In this document: one piece after another, positions 8,188 to 16,103 of the stretch
Numbering within the stretch: position 1 is the first letter of the stretch
Layout: every line of letters begins with the position of its first letter
NCBI GenBank assembly: GCA_043772865.1
Contig: JAYVFU010000154.1
Span: 1 to 34,798, forward strand
Length of the DNA: 34,798 bases
From: JACMMS01 sp043772865
GTDB lineage: Bacteria > Pseudomonadota > Gammaproteobacteria > Burkholderiales > Methylophilaceae
Direction of reading: 5' to 3'
Notes under the pieces: model-generated
What the model was told of the DNA's origin: nothing
Database searches by the model: none
Seen by the model: only the letters and a program-made list of their open reading frames with translations
Translations under genes and position numbers: made by a program

Positions 8188-8806
8188 AAGCTTGTGTTAA
8201 AGCCGTTAGTAGAATAATCAAGCCGCCCAGCGCCCATACCGCGATACCCACTTTAACAATCACAATGGGGGTTAATTTCACTAAGGCGACTAGCACGCCT
8301 AACATAAAAACATCGATTAACACCCAGTTTTTTGCACTTAAGCGCAATCTGTTAGCTTGTGTTATGTGATGCCTAGTTTTTATAAGATACTTAGTACTTA
8401 TGTGATGCTTAGTACTTACGTGATATTTGACCGAGCCCATTTTTAGCCGAATCAGCAAATAAGCCATCGTTACAAGCTCTACAGTGGGCGCTAAAAGTAA
8501 AGTGATAAATACCAACAGAGCAAGTGCGTTTTGATGTTGCATGGCTAATGTTTGAATAATATCAAACAAGGTGGCATCAATCACTTGACCTTGCACAATA
8601 ATGGTAGCGATAGGGAATATATTGGCAATAACAAGCATGATGATTGCGCTAATTGTAAATGCGATTTCTTGATTGTAATGCGGCACAGTATTTTTATATA
8701 ACAAGGCATTACAACGTGTGCAACAGGCTGTTTCACCCTCAACCAATTTAACCTCGTACTGTAAAAGGTCACATTGAGTACAAGCGATAAATGATGCTGG
8801 CTGCAT
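8141..8806 (-). CDS. pqiA: PqiA-like membrane protein, first copy
   Basis: A 221-residue PqiA-domain protein, equivalent to the first half of E. coli PqiA. Cys pairs C9xxC12 and C29xxC32 form an N-terminal zinc ribbon. Membrane helices follow with the family pattern ISAIIMLVIANIFPIATI and the AKNWVLIDVFMLGVLVALVKL region, and the chain ends FDTRKIW, a natural domain end. Between the second and third helices, residues 127-149 are a six-residue tandem repeat (HVSTKH, HISTKY, LIKTRH and a degenerate HITQAN) that is not usual for the family. It heads the operon pqiA-pqiA-pqiB-pqiC-CDF. The ATG is clear. The 83 bases upstream are very AT-rich and contain no confident promoter. Confidence 0.88.
   Translation of the reverse strand: MQPASFIACTQCDLLQYEVKLVEGETACCTRCNALLYKNTVPHYNQEIAFTISAIIMLVIANIFPIATIIVQGQVIDATLFDIIQTLAMQHQNALALLVFITLLLAPTVELVTMAYLLIRLKMGSVKYHVSTKHHISTKYLIKTRHHITQANRLRLSAKNWVLIDVFMLGVLVALVKLTPIVIVKVGIAVWALGGLIILLTALTQAFDTRKIWSSIDFQST
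8360..8428 (-). repeat. 18-bp coding minisatellite inside pqiA
   Basis: About four degenerate copies of an 18-bp unit (pattern TTATGTGATGCTTAGTAC as read on the + strand) encode six-residue repeats at residues 127-149 of the first PqiA. They fall in a loop between membrane helices and keep the reading frame. Confidence 0.6.
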
Positions 8807-8869
8807 GGTTTTTAATCAAAATAATGAATAAATATCATATCAATATTTAATCAATAAATTTGTAAAGTT

Positions 8870-8899
8870 CAGTAAAAAGACAGAATTTATTACTGTCTT
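8870..8899 (-). terminator. Intrinsic terminator of the SemiSWEET gene
   Basis: Read on the - strand, AAGACAG (8899-8893) pairs with CTGTCTT (8883-8877) across a 9-base loop, followed by further T residues. The stem overlaps the SemiSWEET stop codon. It would also mark the end of any transcript running through from the biosynthetic cluster upstream. Confidence 0.5.
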
Positions 8900-9171
8900 A
8901 ACTGTTTGATTTGCTTTATTTTTAAGTACATCACAATAGCTGAAAGTAATAAGGTAATTGTATTGGCAACAATGACTGGCAGGCTATCTATCATTAACCC
9001 ATAGATTAACCATGTAGCAACACCCAAGGTAAACATGGTGTACATAGGTAATGAAATTCCAGATAAATCTCGTGTTTTCCATGAGTGGTAGGCTTGTGGA
9101 ACAAATGCAGTAGTTGTTAAAAATGCAGCAATAAAACCCATCATATCTTTTACATCTAAAATTGAATTCAT
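8890..9171 (-). CDS. SemiSWEET-type sugar transporter
   Basis: A 93-residue, three-helix membrane protein of the SemiSWEET/PQ-loop family. Bacterial SemiSWEETs work as homodimers that move mono- or disaccharides down their gradient. Helix 1 contains the PQ motif (AFVPQAYHSWKTRDLSGISL, P25-Q26), helix 2 is YTMFTLGVATWLIYGLMI, and helix 3 is IVANTITLLLSAIVMYLK; the conserved Trp and Asn of the substrate site are present. It has no visible ribosome site. It follows the second SMR-like gene by 117 bases with no strong terminator between, so it may be transcribed with the cluster or on its own. Substrate is unknown. Confidence 0.9.
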   Translation of the reverse strand: MNSILDVKDMMGFIAAFLTTTAFVPQAYHSWKTRDLSGISLPMYTMFTLGVATWLIYGLMIDSLPVIVANTITLLLSAIVMYLKIKQIKQLRQ

Positions 9172-9288
9172 TATTTATTGATAAGTTGGTTGAAATATCG
9201 GTTAGTTTAATGGATTTAGCTAAAGTTTTATTGGTTTTAGCAAGGAAACTTTAGGTTGCAAACTTGGGTGAAACGAGAGATGTATAAT

Positions 9289-9699
9289 TTAGATAATAGT
9301 TTCATTTCTAGATGCGATAAAAGCACCCGCAATAATAAGACATATACCTGTCAGCTGTTTTGTTGTAACAACCTCATGTAATAACCACATAGAGCTTAGC
9401 GGAACGGTGCCATAAGCTAAACAGGTAATAAGATGCGCTTTAGACAAATCGATTTTTGCAATGACTGCCAGCCAAGTAAAAAATGCAATCACAATAGCGA
9501 TTATGCCCATGATTATTTGTGGGTTTTGCGCTAGATTTAGCAAGTAAGTGGAGAGGGCTTGGACGCTGTAAAATGGGATTTCGCCTATTTTATCAGCAGC
9601 AAGTTTAAAAAGTATCTGCGCTGCCGTATCGCAACATAGCAGTACGGCAAACATCACTACAATATCCCAATGATTTTTTTTTGTTAATGCAATGGTCAT
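9289..9699 (-). CDS. Small SMR/EamA-type membrane protein (possible flippase subunit)
   Basis: A 136-residue protein with four predicted membrane helices (residues about 11-31, 58-80, 88-107, 113-129) in the drug/metabolite transporter superfamily, of the half-size type. Motifs include AAQILFKLAADKIGE near helix 1, SKAHLITCLAYGTVPLSSMWLL in helix 3 and LTGICLIIAGAFIASR in helix 4. Its size and arrangement recall the ArnE/ArnF subunits that flip aminoarabinose lipid. It overlaps the preceding acyltransferase gene by ATGA. A second small protein of the same kind lies in the same operon at 13418-13789, so the two may form a heterodimer that moves the cluster's product across the membrane. That is inference; substrate is unknown. 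Confidence 0.8.
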   Translation of the reverse strand: MTIALTKKNHWDIVVMFAVLLCCDTAAQILFKLAADKIGEIPFYSVQALSTYLLNLAQNPQIIMGIIAIVIAFFTWLAVIAKIDLSKAHLITCLAYGTVPLSSMWLLHEVVTTKQLTGICLIIAGAFIASRNETII

Positions 9700-10919
9700 T
9701 GATTGTTACTTTTATGTTGCTTTTTATCTTGCTCTATATCTTTAAGTGCATAATCAAAATTAGCATAGGCTAATGCACGTGAAAGGAGTTTGAGCGGCTT
9801 ATTCCATAAAGGATTGCAGTGTTTAAAGAAAATATAGGTTTGCTCTAGTGTTGCACCTAAGCGGATTTTAGTGGCATAAGCTGCTTGCCCACTTTTGTAG
9901 GTATGAAAGCCATCACGAATACACATTTCAACATTGTGCAACCAGCTTAAATAATAAATATTGTATTTTTTGGCAAGCGTTTTATCTAAGCCTATGTACT
10001 TATCTACCAAAATGCCATCGCGATGGAGTAGTAAGTTGAAGGCAATTAGCTGGTTTTCTGCGTAATACAACACAAAACGACAGTGATTAGGCATTAAGCC
10101 TGCAATCGATTCAAAAAACGTTAAGGTTAATTTTTCAAACTTCAGTTCACTTTGCTCATAGGTGTTTAAATATAGTTGATAAATGGCTTCTATATGAGGT
10201 GGTAAACCATCATATTCCTCTATATGAATATGTGCTTTGGCTTTTAGTTTGCGTCGTAAGTTTTTACGTGTGGTATAGCTTAAAGTGGCGAAATACTCAT
10301 CGATGTGAGTAAACTCCATTAGGTTAGTGGCAACTGGCATATTGGCTACTTTGCCGTATCCTGCTGCATTTAAAGTTGCGCTGAACAATTGTGCATCATG
10401 CTCAATGACATCTTTAAAAGCGATAACACTGGCTTTTTCACGTTTTGCAACTTGCTCTAATTCATTGCATAAAGCCTTGAGCATGGCTGAATCAAACGGG
10501 TAGTCTTTAGCTAATCCGATTTTGCAACTATCCGTAACAGGAGAGCCAACACACACCATTTTAATGCTTAACAGCTTGGGTGCGTAATGCGTGATTTTAT
10601 TCAAAAAGCGTTTTAGTCCACCTTGTACAGTTGTATCTAAACGATAGTCTGTGACGAAATAAGGCGCGATACATATCACTACACCGCCACGTTTAACCGC
10701 TATATAACCCGTTTTGAAACTTTCGACTTTACCGATTTCAAAAGCAAGATGATAGCGGTAGCTCTCGGCATCGTTAGGTAGTAATTTATCCCACAATACT
10801 TCTTCATATTTTGCAGCGCTAAAGCTACGTTCTGCCACATATTTAGCCGTTTGATTCGTCGCTTGAGGCGCGCTCAATGGCTGGTTGTACATTAGACTTT
10901 GCGTCATATGTTTATCCAT
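9696..10919 (-). CDS. FemAB/GNAT-like N-acyltransferase
   Basis: A 407-residue protein of the GNAT superfamily resembling the Acetyltransf_6 / FemAB-related group, whose members transfer acyl or aminoacyl groups in cell-wall and lipid metabolism. The N-terminal half includes YRYHLAFEIGKVESFKTGYI and resembles the first GNAT-like half. The C-terminal half (residues about 195-355) carries the typical YTTRKNLRRKLKAK segment, CRFVLYYAENQLIAFNLLLHRDG, and the terminal HTYKSGQAAYATKIRLGA signature. No signal peptide or membrane helix is seen. Its ATG overlaps the ketosynthase stop as TAATG and its own stop overlaps the next ATG. A role in acylating an amine with a chain carried by the neighbouring ACP is plausible but unproven. 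Confidence 0.75.
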   Translation of the reverse strand: MDKHMTQSLMYNQPLSAPQATNQTAKYVAERSFSAAKYEEVLWDKLLPNDAESYRYHLAFEIGKVESFKTGYIAVKRGGVVICIAPYFVTDYRLDTTVQGGLKRFLNKITHYAPKLLSIKMVCVGSPVTDSCKIGLAKDYPFDSAMLKALCNELEQVAKREKASVIAFKDVIEHDAQLFSATLNAAGYGKVANMPVATNLMEFTHIDEYFATLSYTTRKNLRRKLKAKAHIHIEEYDGLPPHIEAIYQLYLNTYEQSELKFEKLTLTFFESIAGLMPNHCRFVLYYAENQLIAFNLLLHRDGILVDKYIGLDKTLAKKYNIYYLSWLHNVEMCIRDGFHTYKSGQAAYATKIRLGATLEQTYIFFKHCNPLWNKPLKLLSRALAYANFDYALKDIEQDKKQHKSNNQ

Positions 10920-12181
10920 TAAATAGCGCTCCCATTAATCATTTTGCTTAAAATGAGTACGCCACTTGTGCCACCGAATGCAAATGAATTAGACATAGCA
11001 TGTTGCAAGTTCTCAACGGTTTTAAATTGGTTAGCAACGTAATCTAAATCACAATTTGGATCAGGTTCATTTAAATTAATAGTGGGTGGTAGTTGATTGT
11101 TGACTAACGCCAGCGTTGTTGCAACCAGCTCTACAGCGCCCGCTGCGCCCATTAAGTGGCCATGCATTGATTTAGTTGAGCTGATAGCCAGATGGTTAGC
11201 ATGCTTACCAAACACTTGTTTAATTGCAGCGGTTTCAGTTGCATCATTGAGCTGTGTGCCAGTGCCATGCGCATTAATGTAGCCTATTTGATGAGGTGCT
11301 AAATTGGCGTTATCTAGCGCAGCTTGCATGGCCCTTGCCTGTCCATCTACTGAAGGTTGGGTAATATGCGTGCTATCGTTGGTGGTGCCGTAACCAGAAA
11401 CTTCAGCATAAATTTTGGCACCGCGTGCTTGTGCGTGGCCAAGCTCTTCCAAAACGAATACAGCAGCCCCTTCGCCCAATACTAAGCCTGAGCGATTAGC
11501 TGAAAAAGGCTTGCATGAATGTGCTAGGTTTATCTCATCTTCTTTGGCTAAAGTGCGTAATGCTTCCCATGCTTTGATTGTGCCAAAAGTAAGTAGCGCT
11601 TCTGTACCACCTGCCAGCATGACATCACAATAGCCGTGCTGAATTTGCCTAACGGCTTCACCAATTGCAATGGCAGATGAAGAACAAGCCGTGGTGAATG
11701 TAATGTTTGGACCTTGCAGTTGATATTGCATGGCAATTTGTGAAGCAGCTGCACCGTTCATTGCCATGAGTACCGTAAAAGGCTTTAGGCGATTCGCTTG
11801 CTGCTTATAAAGTCTATCATAACCATCTTCCGTGGCGCTTGCCCCACCCATACCTGTGCCCATATAGCAACCTGCACGACTAGGATCAACTTCTGAGATT
11901 ACTAAACTCGCATCATTTACTGCTTGCTCTGCGCAATATAGTGCAAATTGGCTAACCCTGTCTAATAGGGCAAGTTGTTGTTTTGTAAAGTGTTGCGACT
12001 CATCAAAATTTGCTTGGGCGGCAATTTTTGTTTCTAAAGCGTCTACAAAGTCTGCCTTAATTCTACCAATGCCAGATTTACCTGCTAGCAAATTAGTGAA
12101 AAACTCTACAGGGGTATTGCCTTGTGGAGAAACGACTCCTATCCCCGTAATAACAACGCGGCGTAGCATTGCTGTACTCAT
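10919..12181 (-). CDS. Beta-ketoacyl-ACP synthase (FabF/KAS II-like), cluster-specific
   Basis: A condensing enzyme of the FabF/KAS II type. Counting from an upstream GTG at 12187, the catalytic residues are C168 (TTACSSSAIAIG), H307 (NAHGTGTQLND) and H344 with K339 (STKSMHGHLMGAAG), so it should be an active decarboxylating synthase rather than a chain-length factor. FabF has Thr where this protein has His in KSM-H-GH. I prefer the ATG at 12181 because it overlaps the ACP stop as ATGA; GTG at 12187 and ATG at 12169 are alternatives. Its pairing with a stand-alone ACP and a GNAT acyltransferase, away from other fab genes, points to specialised acyl-chain synthesis rather than housekeeping fatty-acid synthesis. 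Confidence 0.88.
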   Translation of the reverse strand: MSTAMLRRVVITGIGVVSPQGNTPVEFFTNLLAGKSGIGRIKADFVDALETKIAAQANFDESQHFTKQQLALLDRVSQFALYCAEQAVNDASLVISEVDPSRAGCYMGTGMGGASATEDGYDRLYKQQANRLKPFTVLMAMNGAAASQIAMQYQLQGPNITFTTACSSSAIAIGEAVRQIQHGYCDVMLAGGTEALLTFGTIKAWEALRTLAKEDEINLAHSCKPFSANRSGLVLGEGAAVFVLEELGHAQARGAKIYAEVSGYGTTNDSTHITQPSVDGQARAMQAALDNANLAPHQIGYINAHGTGTQLNDATETAAIKQVFGKHANHLAISSTKSMHGHLMGAAGAVELVATTLALVNNQLPPTINLNEPDPNCDLDYVANQFKTVENLQHAMSNSFAFGGTSGVLILSKMINGSAI

Positions 12182-12429
12182 AGACACACTTTGGCTTTTT
12201 CTTGTAGCAATCTATCAAACAGGTTAACCACATCACTCATGGTAACGACATTCACTTGGTCATTCGGTATTTTGATACCGAATTTGTCTTCAGCTTCAAA
12301 AATGATGTCAAAAGTATCTAAAGAATCTAAGCCAATATCAGTTAAATTACTATTTGATTGAATGCTTGCTGGATCAATTTCTAATTTCTCTGCAATCATT
12401 TCTTTTACAATGCTGAAGGTGTCGTCCAT
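12178..12429 (-). CDS. Stand-alone acyl carrier protein
   Basis: An 83-residue acidic acyl carrier protein. The 4'-phosphopantetheine attachment serine is S36 in the motif DIGLDSLDTFD. Helix pattern and length match ACPs (MDDTFSIVKEMIAEKLEIDP at the start, EDKFGIKIPNDQ before helix 3). The C-terminus ends KVCL, longer than housekeeping AcpP. AGGAAAG lies ahead of the ATG. Its stop overlaps the ketosynthase start, so carrier and condensing enzyme are probably made in step. No phosphopantetheinyl transferase is in the window; a chromosomal one would have to load it. Confidence 0.93.
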   Translation of the reverse strand: MDDTFSIVKEMIAEKLEIDPASIQSNSNLTDIGLDSLDTFDIIFEAEDKFGIKIPNDQVNVVTMSDVVNLFDRLLQEKAKVCL

Positions 12430-12473
12430 GGTCTTTCCTGTGTTATTTTGAGGTGATTTACTATTGGCTAAAC

Positions 12474-13421
12474 TTACGCTGGGGCTTGTGCAGGAGGTAG
12501 TACCAGAGATTTTGTAAGTGCAGACATTGGAAAGTTGCTACAAAATTTAATGACGCGTTTTGCAATATCGTCCTTACGCTTATCAAGTGTTAAAACATGA
12601 TAGGTATCATCAACATACATCGTTTCTACATGCTGGGAGGCAATATTTTTTTCAACGTAATAAGCATTTTTTAGGCTCGCCATATCATCTTCAGTGGAAT
12701 GCACAATCAATGCAGGGGAGGTAACCTCAGATAAGCATTTTCTAGCTGCTTTAATGAGTCTTACGCTTTCTAAAATAACGGTCGCAGGTGTTTTAAAGTA
12801 ACCAATTTTATCGGCTGATTTTGCGTCTTTGTTATCTAATATTGCCGCAACCAATGCTCTAGTTCTTTCACACTTAATGCCATAGGGTGCAGTTTCTTCC
12901 CAATAGATAAAATATTTAAGAGGCGTGTAAAGTACAATTGGTAGTAAGATTTTTTGCTGAAACTGCGGCATATTCCAGCCATCATAAAAAAAGGTGCTTG
13001 ATAACAAAATAATGCCCGCTACTTTTGATTTTCTTTTTGCCGCGACCATCAATGCCAGTAGGGCGCCCATAGATAAACCGGCAATAAATACTTGTTCGTA
13101 TTCACGATTTAAGGCATCAAAAGCATTTTCGACCGAGCGGTACCAATCTTTCCAGCTGGTTGCTTGCAGTGCTTTGATAGACGCGCAATGACCTGCCAAC
13201 TCTGGGCAAGCCACTGTCAGGCCTTTTCTGGAAAGCACTCGCCCAAAATGTTTCATTTCAGCTGGCGTGCCAGTTAAACCATGCACCAAAAGCACTGCTG
13301 ATTTGCTTTTGCGTTCTATAAACCCGTTGGGGCCCAGTAAAGCATCTATTTTTATAGCTGATTCTTGTTTTACAGACGACTTTTGGTTCATTTGATTAGT
13401 ATTCATTACATCGACTTTCAT
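12474..13421 (-). CDS. Alpha/beta hydrolase (lipase/esterase/thioesterase-like)
   Basis: A 315-residue serine hydrolase. The oxyanion-side motif VLLVHGLTGTPAEM is at about 43-56, the nucleophile elbow GLSMG gives S117, and the remaining triad members are D245 or D246 (HSTEDDMAS) and H275 (DDTYHVLTLD). It resembles carboxylesterases of the Est30/monoglyceride lipase kind, which often begin with HGLTGTP. No signal peptide is seen. Within this cluster it could release acyl chains from the ACP or trim a lipid intermediate; this is inference. The start overlaps the preceding gene's stop as ATGA and is backed by GGGTGGG. The C-terminus has a short Pro/Ala tail. Confidence 0.85.
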   Translation of the reverse strand: MKVDVMNTNQMNQKSSVKQESAIKIDALLGPNGFIERKSKSAVLLVHGLTGTPAEMKHFGRVLSRKGLTVACPELAGHCASIKALQATSWKDWYRSVENAFDALNREYEQVFIAGLSMGALLALMVAAKRKSKVAGIILLSSTFFYDGWNMPQFQQKILLPIVLYTPLKYFIYWEETAPYGIKCERTRALVAAILDNKDAKSADKIGYFKTPATVILESVRLIKAARKCLSEVTSPALIVHSTEDDMASLKNAYYVEKNIASQHVETMYVDDTYHVLTLDKRKDDIAKRVIKFCSNFPMSALTKSLVLPPAQAPA

Positions 13422-13789
13422 TTCCCACCCACCAAAAACATACCACTAATAATAAGCACAGCACCAAGCCAGCGATTCTTACCAATTTTTTCACCCAAAA
13501 ATAGCCAAGAAGCTAATAAAATCATGACAATAGTCACGCTTGATAATGGGTATGCAGCACTAAGCGGCATGGTAGAAAGAAAGCTTATCCAAATAATGTA
13601 TTCAACAATATAGACCAGTACGCCTAATGCTATTTCCTTGCGCTTTAAAGCGCCTAAAATATTTTCTATATGGCCGCGCCAGCCGACTTGCTTAGATTCT
13701 GGTAGCTGATTGCTACCGTGCTTAAATAACACCGTGCCAAATGTATCGAGTGATACCGCCACCACAAACAAAATCCACGGCTTAAGCAT
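13418..13789 (-). CDS. Small SMR/EamA-type membrane protein (possible flippase subunit)
   Basis: A 123-residue protein with four predicted helices of the small multidrug resistance / half-EamA type. The first helix contains VAVSLDTFGTVLFKHGSNQL, the second WISFLSTMPLSAAYPLSSV, and the last LGAVLIISGMFLVGG with GEKIGKNRW before it. It lacks the E14 position of EmrE in an obvious place and has Asp in helix 1 instead. It is only distantly similar to the protein at 9289-9699 but shares size and topology, so a two-subunit flippase is possible. Its stop overlaps the hydrolase ATG. The ribosome site is poor, suggesting coupling to the upstream gene, 15 bases away. Confidence 0.8.
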   Translation of the reverse strand: MLKPWILFVVAVSLDTFGTVLFKHGSNQLPESKQVGWRGHIENILGALKRKEIALGVLVYIVEYIIWISFLSTMPLSAAYPLSSVTIVMILLASWLFLGEKIGKNRWLGAVLIISGMFLVGGK

Positions 13790-13804
13790 TAGTTAACCAG
13801 CGCA

Positions 13805-14689
13805 CTAATTAGCCAAGGCATTAAACAGCGCAATATTAGCTAACTCATTACGTTTTAATTCGCTCTTTAAACCAACACTCACATGAGGTTTTCTTGATAT
13901 TTTTCTATCTAATAACGAACCTAACCATTTCAGTGGTGAGCGAAATTTAGGTGCTGAGTAATCACCCACGGTATCTGCACCTACAATTTCAAACTTCTTT
14001 TTAATCGCAATAATGGTCTCAACAACTGTTGCCAGTGGCAAGCTACCTTGTTCCCAATTGGTAAAAGCATCTTCAAGGCGCAGGCAATCTTTATCAACGC
14101 TGATATACACTTGTTGCGTAGCAATATGGCTGATAATTTCAGTAATCCCAGCTTGTAAATTACTTTTTAAAAGACTGTGTAATGTTGAAGTCTTGGAACC
14201 AATGATTTCTGCTATTACAGGCTCATATGGCAGCAAGATAATTTTTTGATTAAGGTAGCTCTCAACATCGCCGCTTTTAAAGCTTTTGCCATTGATGTCA
14301 CCACTTTCAAGCCCGATAATAATAATGCGCTCAACATGAGGCAATCGCGCCAGGCTATAGACCCAAGTGCCACAATGATATTGATGCGGTGGTTGCATCC
14401 AGTCTGGATGATTATCAAAAAGCACTATAGTGAGTGGCGCTTTATATTGCTTAATCAAAGCCAAAGAGTAATGGTGAAAATCACCTGAACCCATTAAAGT
14501 AAAGCCAGGCTTAAGATTACAAAAAGCGGTTATGCAAATTTCAGCAAAGTTTTTAGGACTAGACCAAAGCCTTGCCGCGTGCTGAAATCTGCGTAAATTG
14601 CTGATATTAATATGGTGCTTGAACATCGTAACAAAATCAGTTTGCGCTGTAATGCTGTCATCAAAATCAAGAATATTAATGTTTTTCAT
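13805..14689 (-). CDS. Arginase-family (ureohydrolase-like) metallohydrolase
   Basis: A divergent member of the arginase/agmatinase/deacetylase fold, 294 residues from the ATG at 14689 (a TTG two codons earlier is also possible). All six di-manganese ligands of arginases can be placed: H72 (GSGDFHH, for GGDHS), D92, H94 and D96 (FDNHPDW, for DAHxD), D199 and D201 (SVDKDCL, for SxDxD). H105 in HCGTW may correspond to the catalytic His loop. The rest of the chain is unlike housekeeping arginase or agmatinase, so the substrate is uncertain; it could hydrolyse a guanidino or an amide bond. It lies between the aminotransferase (17 bases) and a small membrane protein. The distant C-terminus is basic (RKISRKPHVSVGLKSELKR). 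Confidence 0.8.
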   Translation of the reverse strand: MKNINILDFDDSITAQTDFVTMFKHHINISNLRRFQHAARLWSSPKNFAEICITAFCNLKPGFTLMGSGDFHHYSLALIKQYKAPLTIVLFDNHPDWMQPPHQYHCGTWVYSLARLPHVERIIIIGLESGDINGKSFKSGDVESYLNQKIILLPYEPVIAEIIGSKTSTLHSLLKSNLQAGITEIISHIATQQVYISVDKDCLRLEDAFTNWEQGSLPLATVVETIIAIKKKFEIVGADTVGDYSAPKFRSPLKWLGSLLDRKISRKPHVSVGLKSELKRNELANIALFNALAN

Positions 14690-14705
14690 GCTCAAAATTT
14701 AGTGC

Positions 14706-16079
14706 TTACTCAGCTTCACAGCGGCGTAATAACATCTCAAATAAATGAATACCTAAATCAATTTCTGCTTCTGAAATGAGTAGCGATGGCGCAAGCGTAA
14801 TCACATTCTTTTGATAACCACCAATATCCAATACCAAGCCGTAATTTTTATCACCAACCAGTAAATCACCTTTCAAGCCTTCATTAAACATGCGATCTGC
14901 AAGCGCTCTGCTGGCCGTATAACCATCTTTTTCGCATAACTCAATACGTAGCGCTAAACCTAAGCCGCTTACATCACCAACCACTTTCCAGCGTGATTTA
15001 AGTTCTTGAATGCGTTTTAAAAAGTAAGCGCCGCGGTTACGCACATGCTCTTCAAAATCACTTTCTTGCGTCATTTTCATGACTTCTAATGCCACAGATG
15101 TGCCTAGTGGATTAGAGGCAAAGGTTGAATGCGTTGAGCCAGGTGGAAATTTTTCTGGTGAAATAAGTTCTTCACGTGCCCAAATGCCAGATAGTGGGTT
15201 TAAGCCATTGGTGATAGCTTTACCAAATACAAAAATATCAGGCACGATATCGAAATTTTCCCAAGACCATAATTTACCCGTGCGGTAAACACCCATTTGA
15301 ATTTCATCTGCTACTAATAAAATATTTCGTTTTTTAAGTGACTCTTGTAGTTTTTTCATATAACCAACTGGCGGGATAATATAGCCACCCGTGCCTTGCA
15401 TAGGCTCAATGTAAAATGCACCAAATTCAGACTCTTTTACTTTTGTATCCCACACTGATTGATATTCAGTTTCAAACAACTTTTCGAATTGTTTATGGCA
15501 ATAGGTATCACATGTTTCTACCTTCATATCATAAGGACAGCGGTAGCAATAAGGGTAGGGTATAAACTCTGCACGGTCTGCAAAGTTGCCAAAACGACGG
15601 CGATAACGGTAGCTAGATGTAATCGCTGATGCACCTAAAGTGCGGCCGTGGTAACCGCCCATAAAGGCGAACTGGTGCGTTTTACCTGTATGGTTACGCA
15701 CCACTTTGAGTGAGTCTTCAACAGCTTGTGCGCCACCAACATTAAAATGCACACGACCTTTTACGCCGTATTTATCTTCCATGTATTTGCAAATAATCTC
15801 TGCTAAATCTACTTTTTCTTTATGTAAATATTGGCTGGCAAGCTGTGGAAGCGTATCGATTTGCTTATGTAATACATCAGCAATGCGTTTATTTTTATAG
15901 CCAAAATTCACAGCGGAATACCACATTTGCCAATCTAAATAGGCAATACCTTTTTCATCAAACAAAAAGCTACCATCACAGCTTTCGAACACTTTTGGCG
16001 GGTCAGCATAATTAACGGTATCGCCATGTGAGCAATACTTATCATTTTTTTTAAGAATTTCTACTATTTTTGTTTCCAT
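14706..16079 (-). CDS. Class III PLP-dependent aminotransferase
   Basis: A 457-residue omega-aminotransferase-type enzyme (4-aminobutyrate/ornithine/diaminobutyrate family). The PLP lysine is K287 in VFGKAITNG, the pyridine-nitrogen Asp is D258 in LLVADEIQMGVYRTG, and phosphate-binding glycines are at NVGGAQAVEDSLK. FMGGYHGRTLGASAIT and STFASNPLG complete the family pattern. A Cys-rich insert, CYRCP at 178-182 followed by C190 and C194, resembles inserts in some GABA-transaminase-like enzymes, where cysteines can hold structural metal. It probably moves an amino group to or from a terminal carbon of an amine or amino acid; the substrate is not predictable. It is 24 bases after the HAD phosphatase gene. 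The ribosome site (AAAGACG) is modest. Confidence 0.9.
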   Translation of the reverse strand: METKIVEILKKNDKYCSHGDTVNYADPPKVFESCDGSFLFDEKGIAYLDWQMWYSAVNFGYKNKRIADVLHKQIDTLPQLASQYLHKEKVDLAEIICKYMEDKYGVKGRVHFNVGGAQAVEDSLKVVRNHTGKTHQFAFMGGYHGRTLGASAITSSYRYRRRFGNFADRAEFIPYPYCYRCPYDMKVETCDTYCHKQFEKLFETEYQSVWDTKVKESEFGAFYIEPMQGTGGYIIPPVGYMKKLQESLKKRNILLVADEIQMGVYRTGKLWSWENFDIVPDIFVFGKAITNGLNPLSGIWAREELISPEKFPPGSTHSTFASNPLGTSVALEVMKMTQESDFEEHVRNRGAYFLKRIQELKSRWKVVGDVSGLGLALRIELCEKDGYTASRALADRMFNEGLKGDLLVGDKNYGLVLDIGGYQKNVITLAPSLLISEAEIDLGIHLFEMLLRRCEAE

Positions 16080-16103
16080 GAGATTTTCGTCTTTAAGTTT
16101 TGA

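Noticed and set aside
10919..12181. Housekeeping fabF
   Set aside because: The usual fabD-fabG-acpP context is absent, and the gene is coupled to a distinct ACP and a GNAT acyltransferase.
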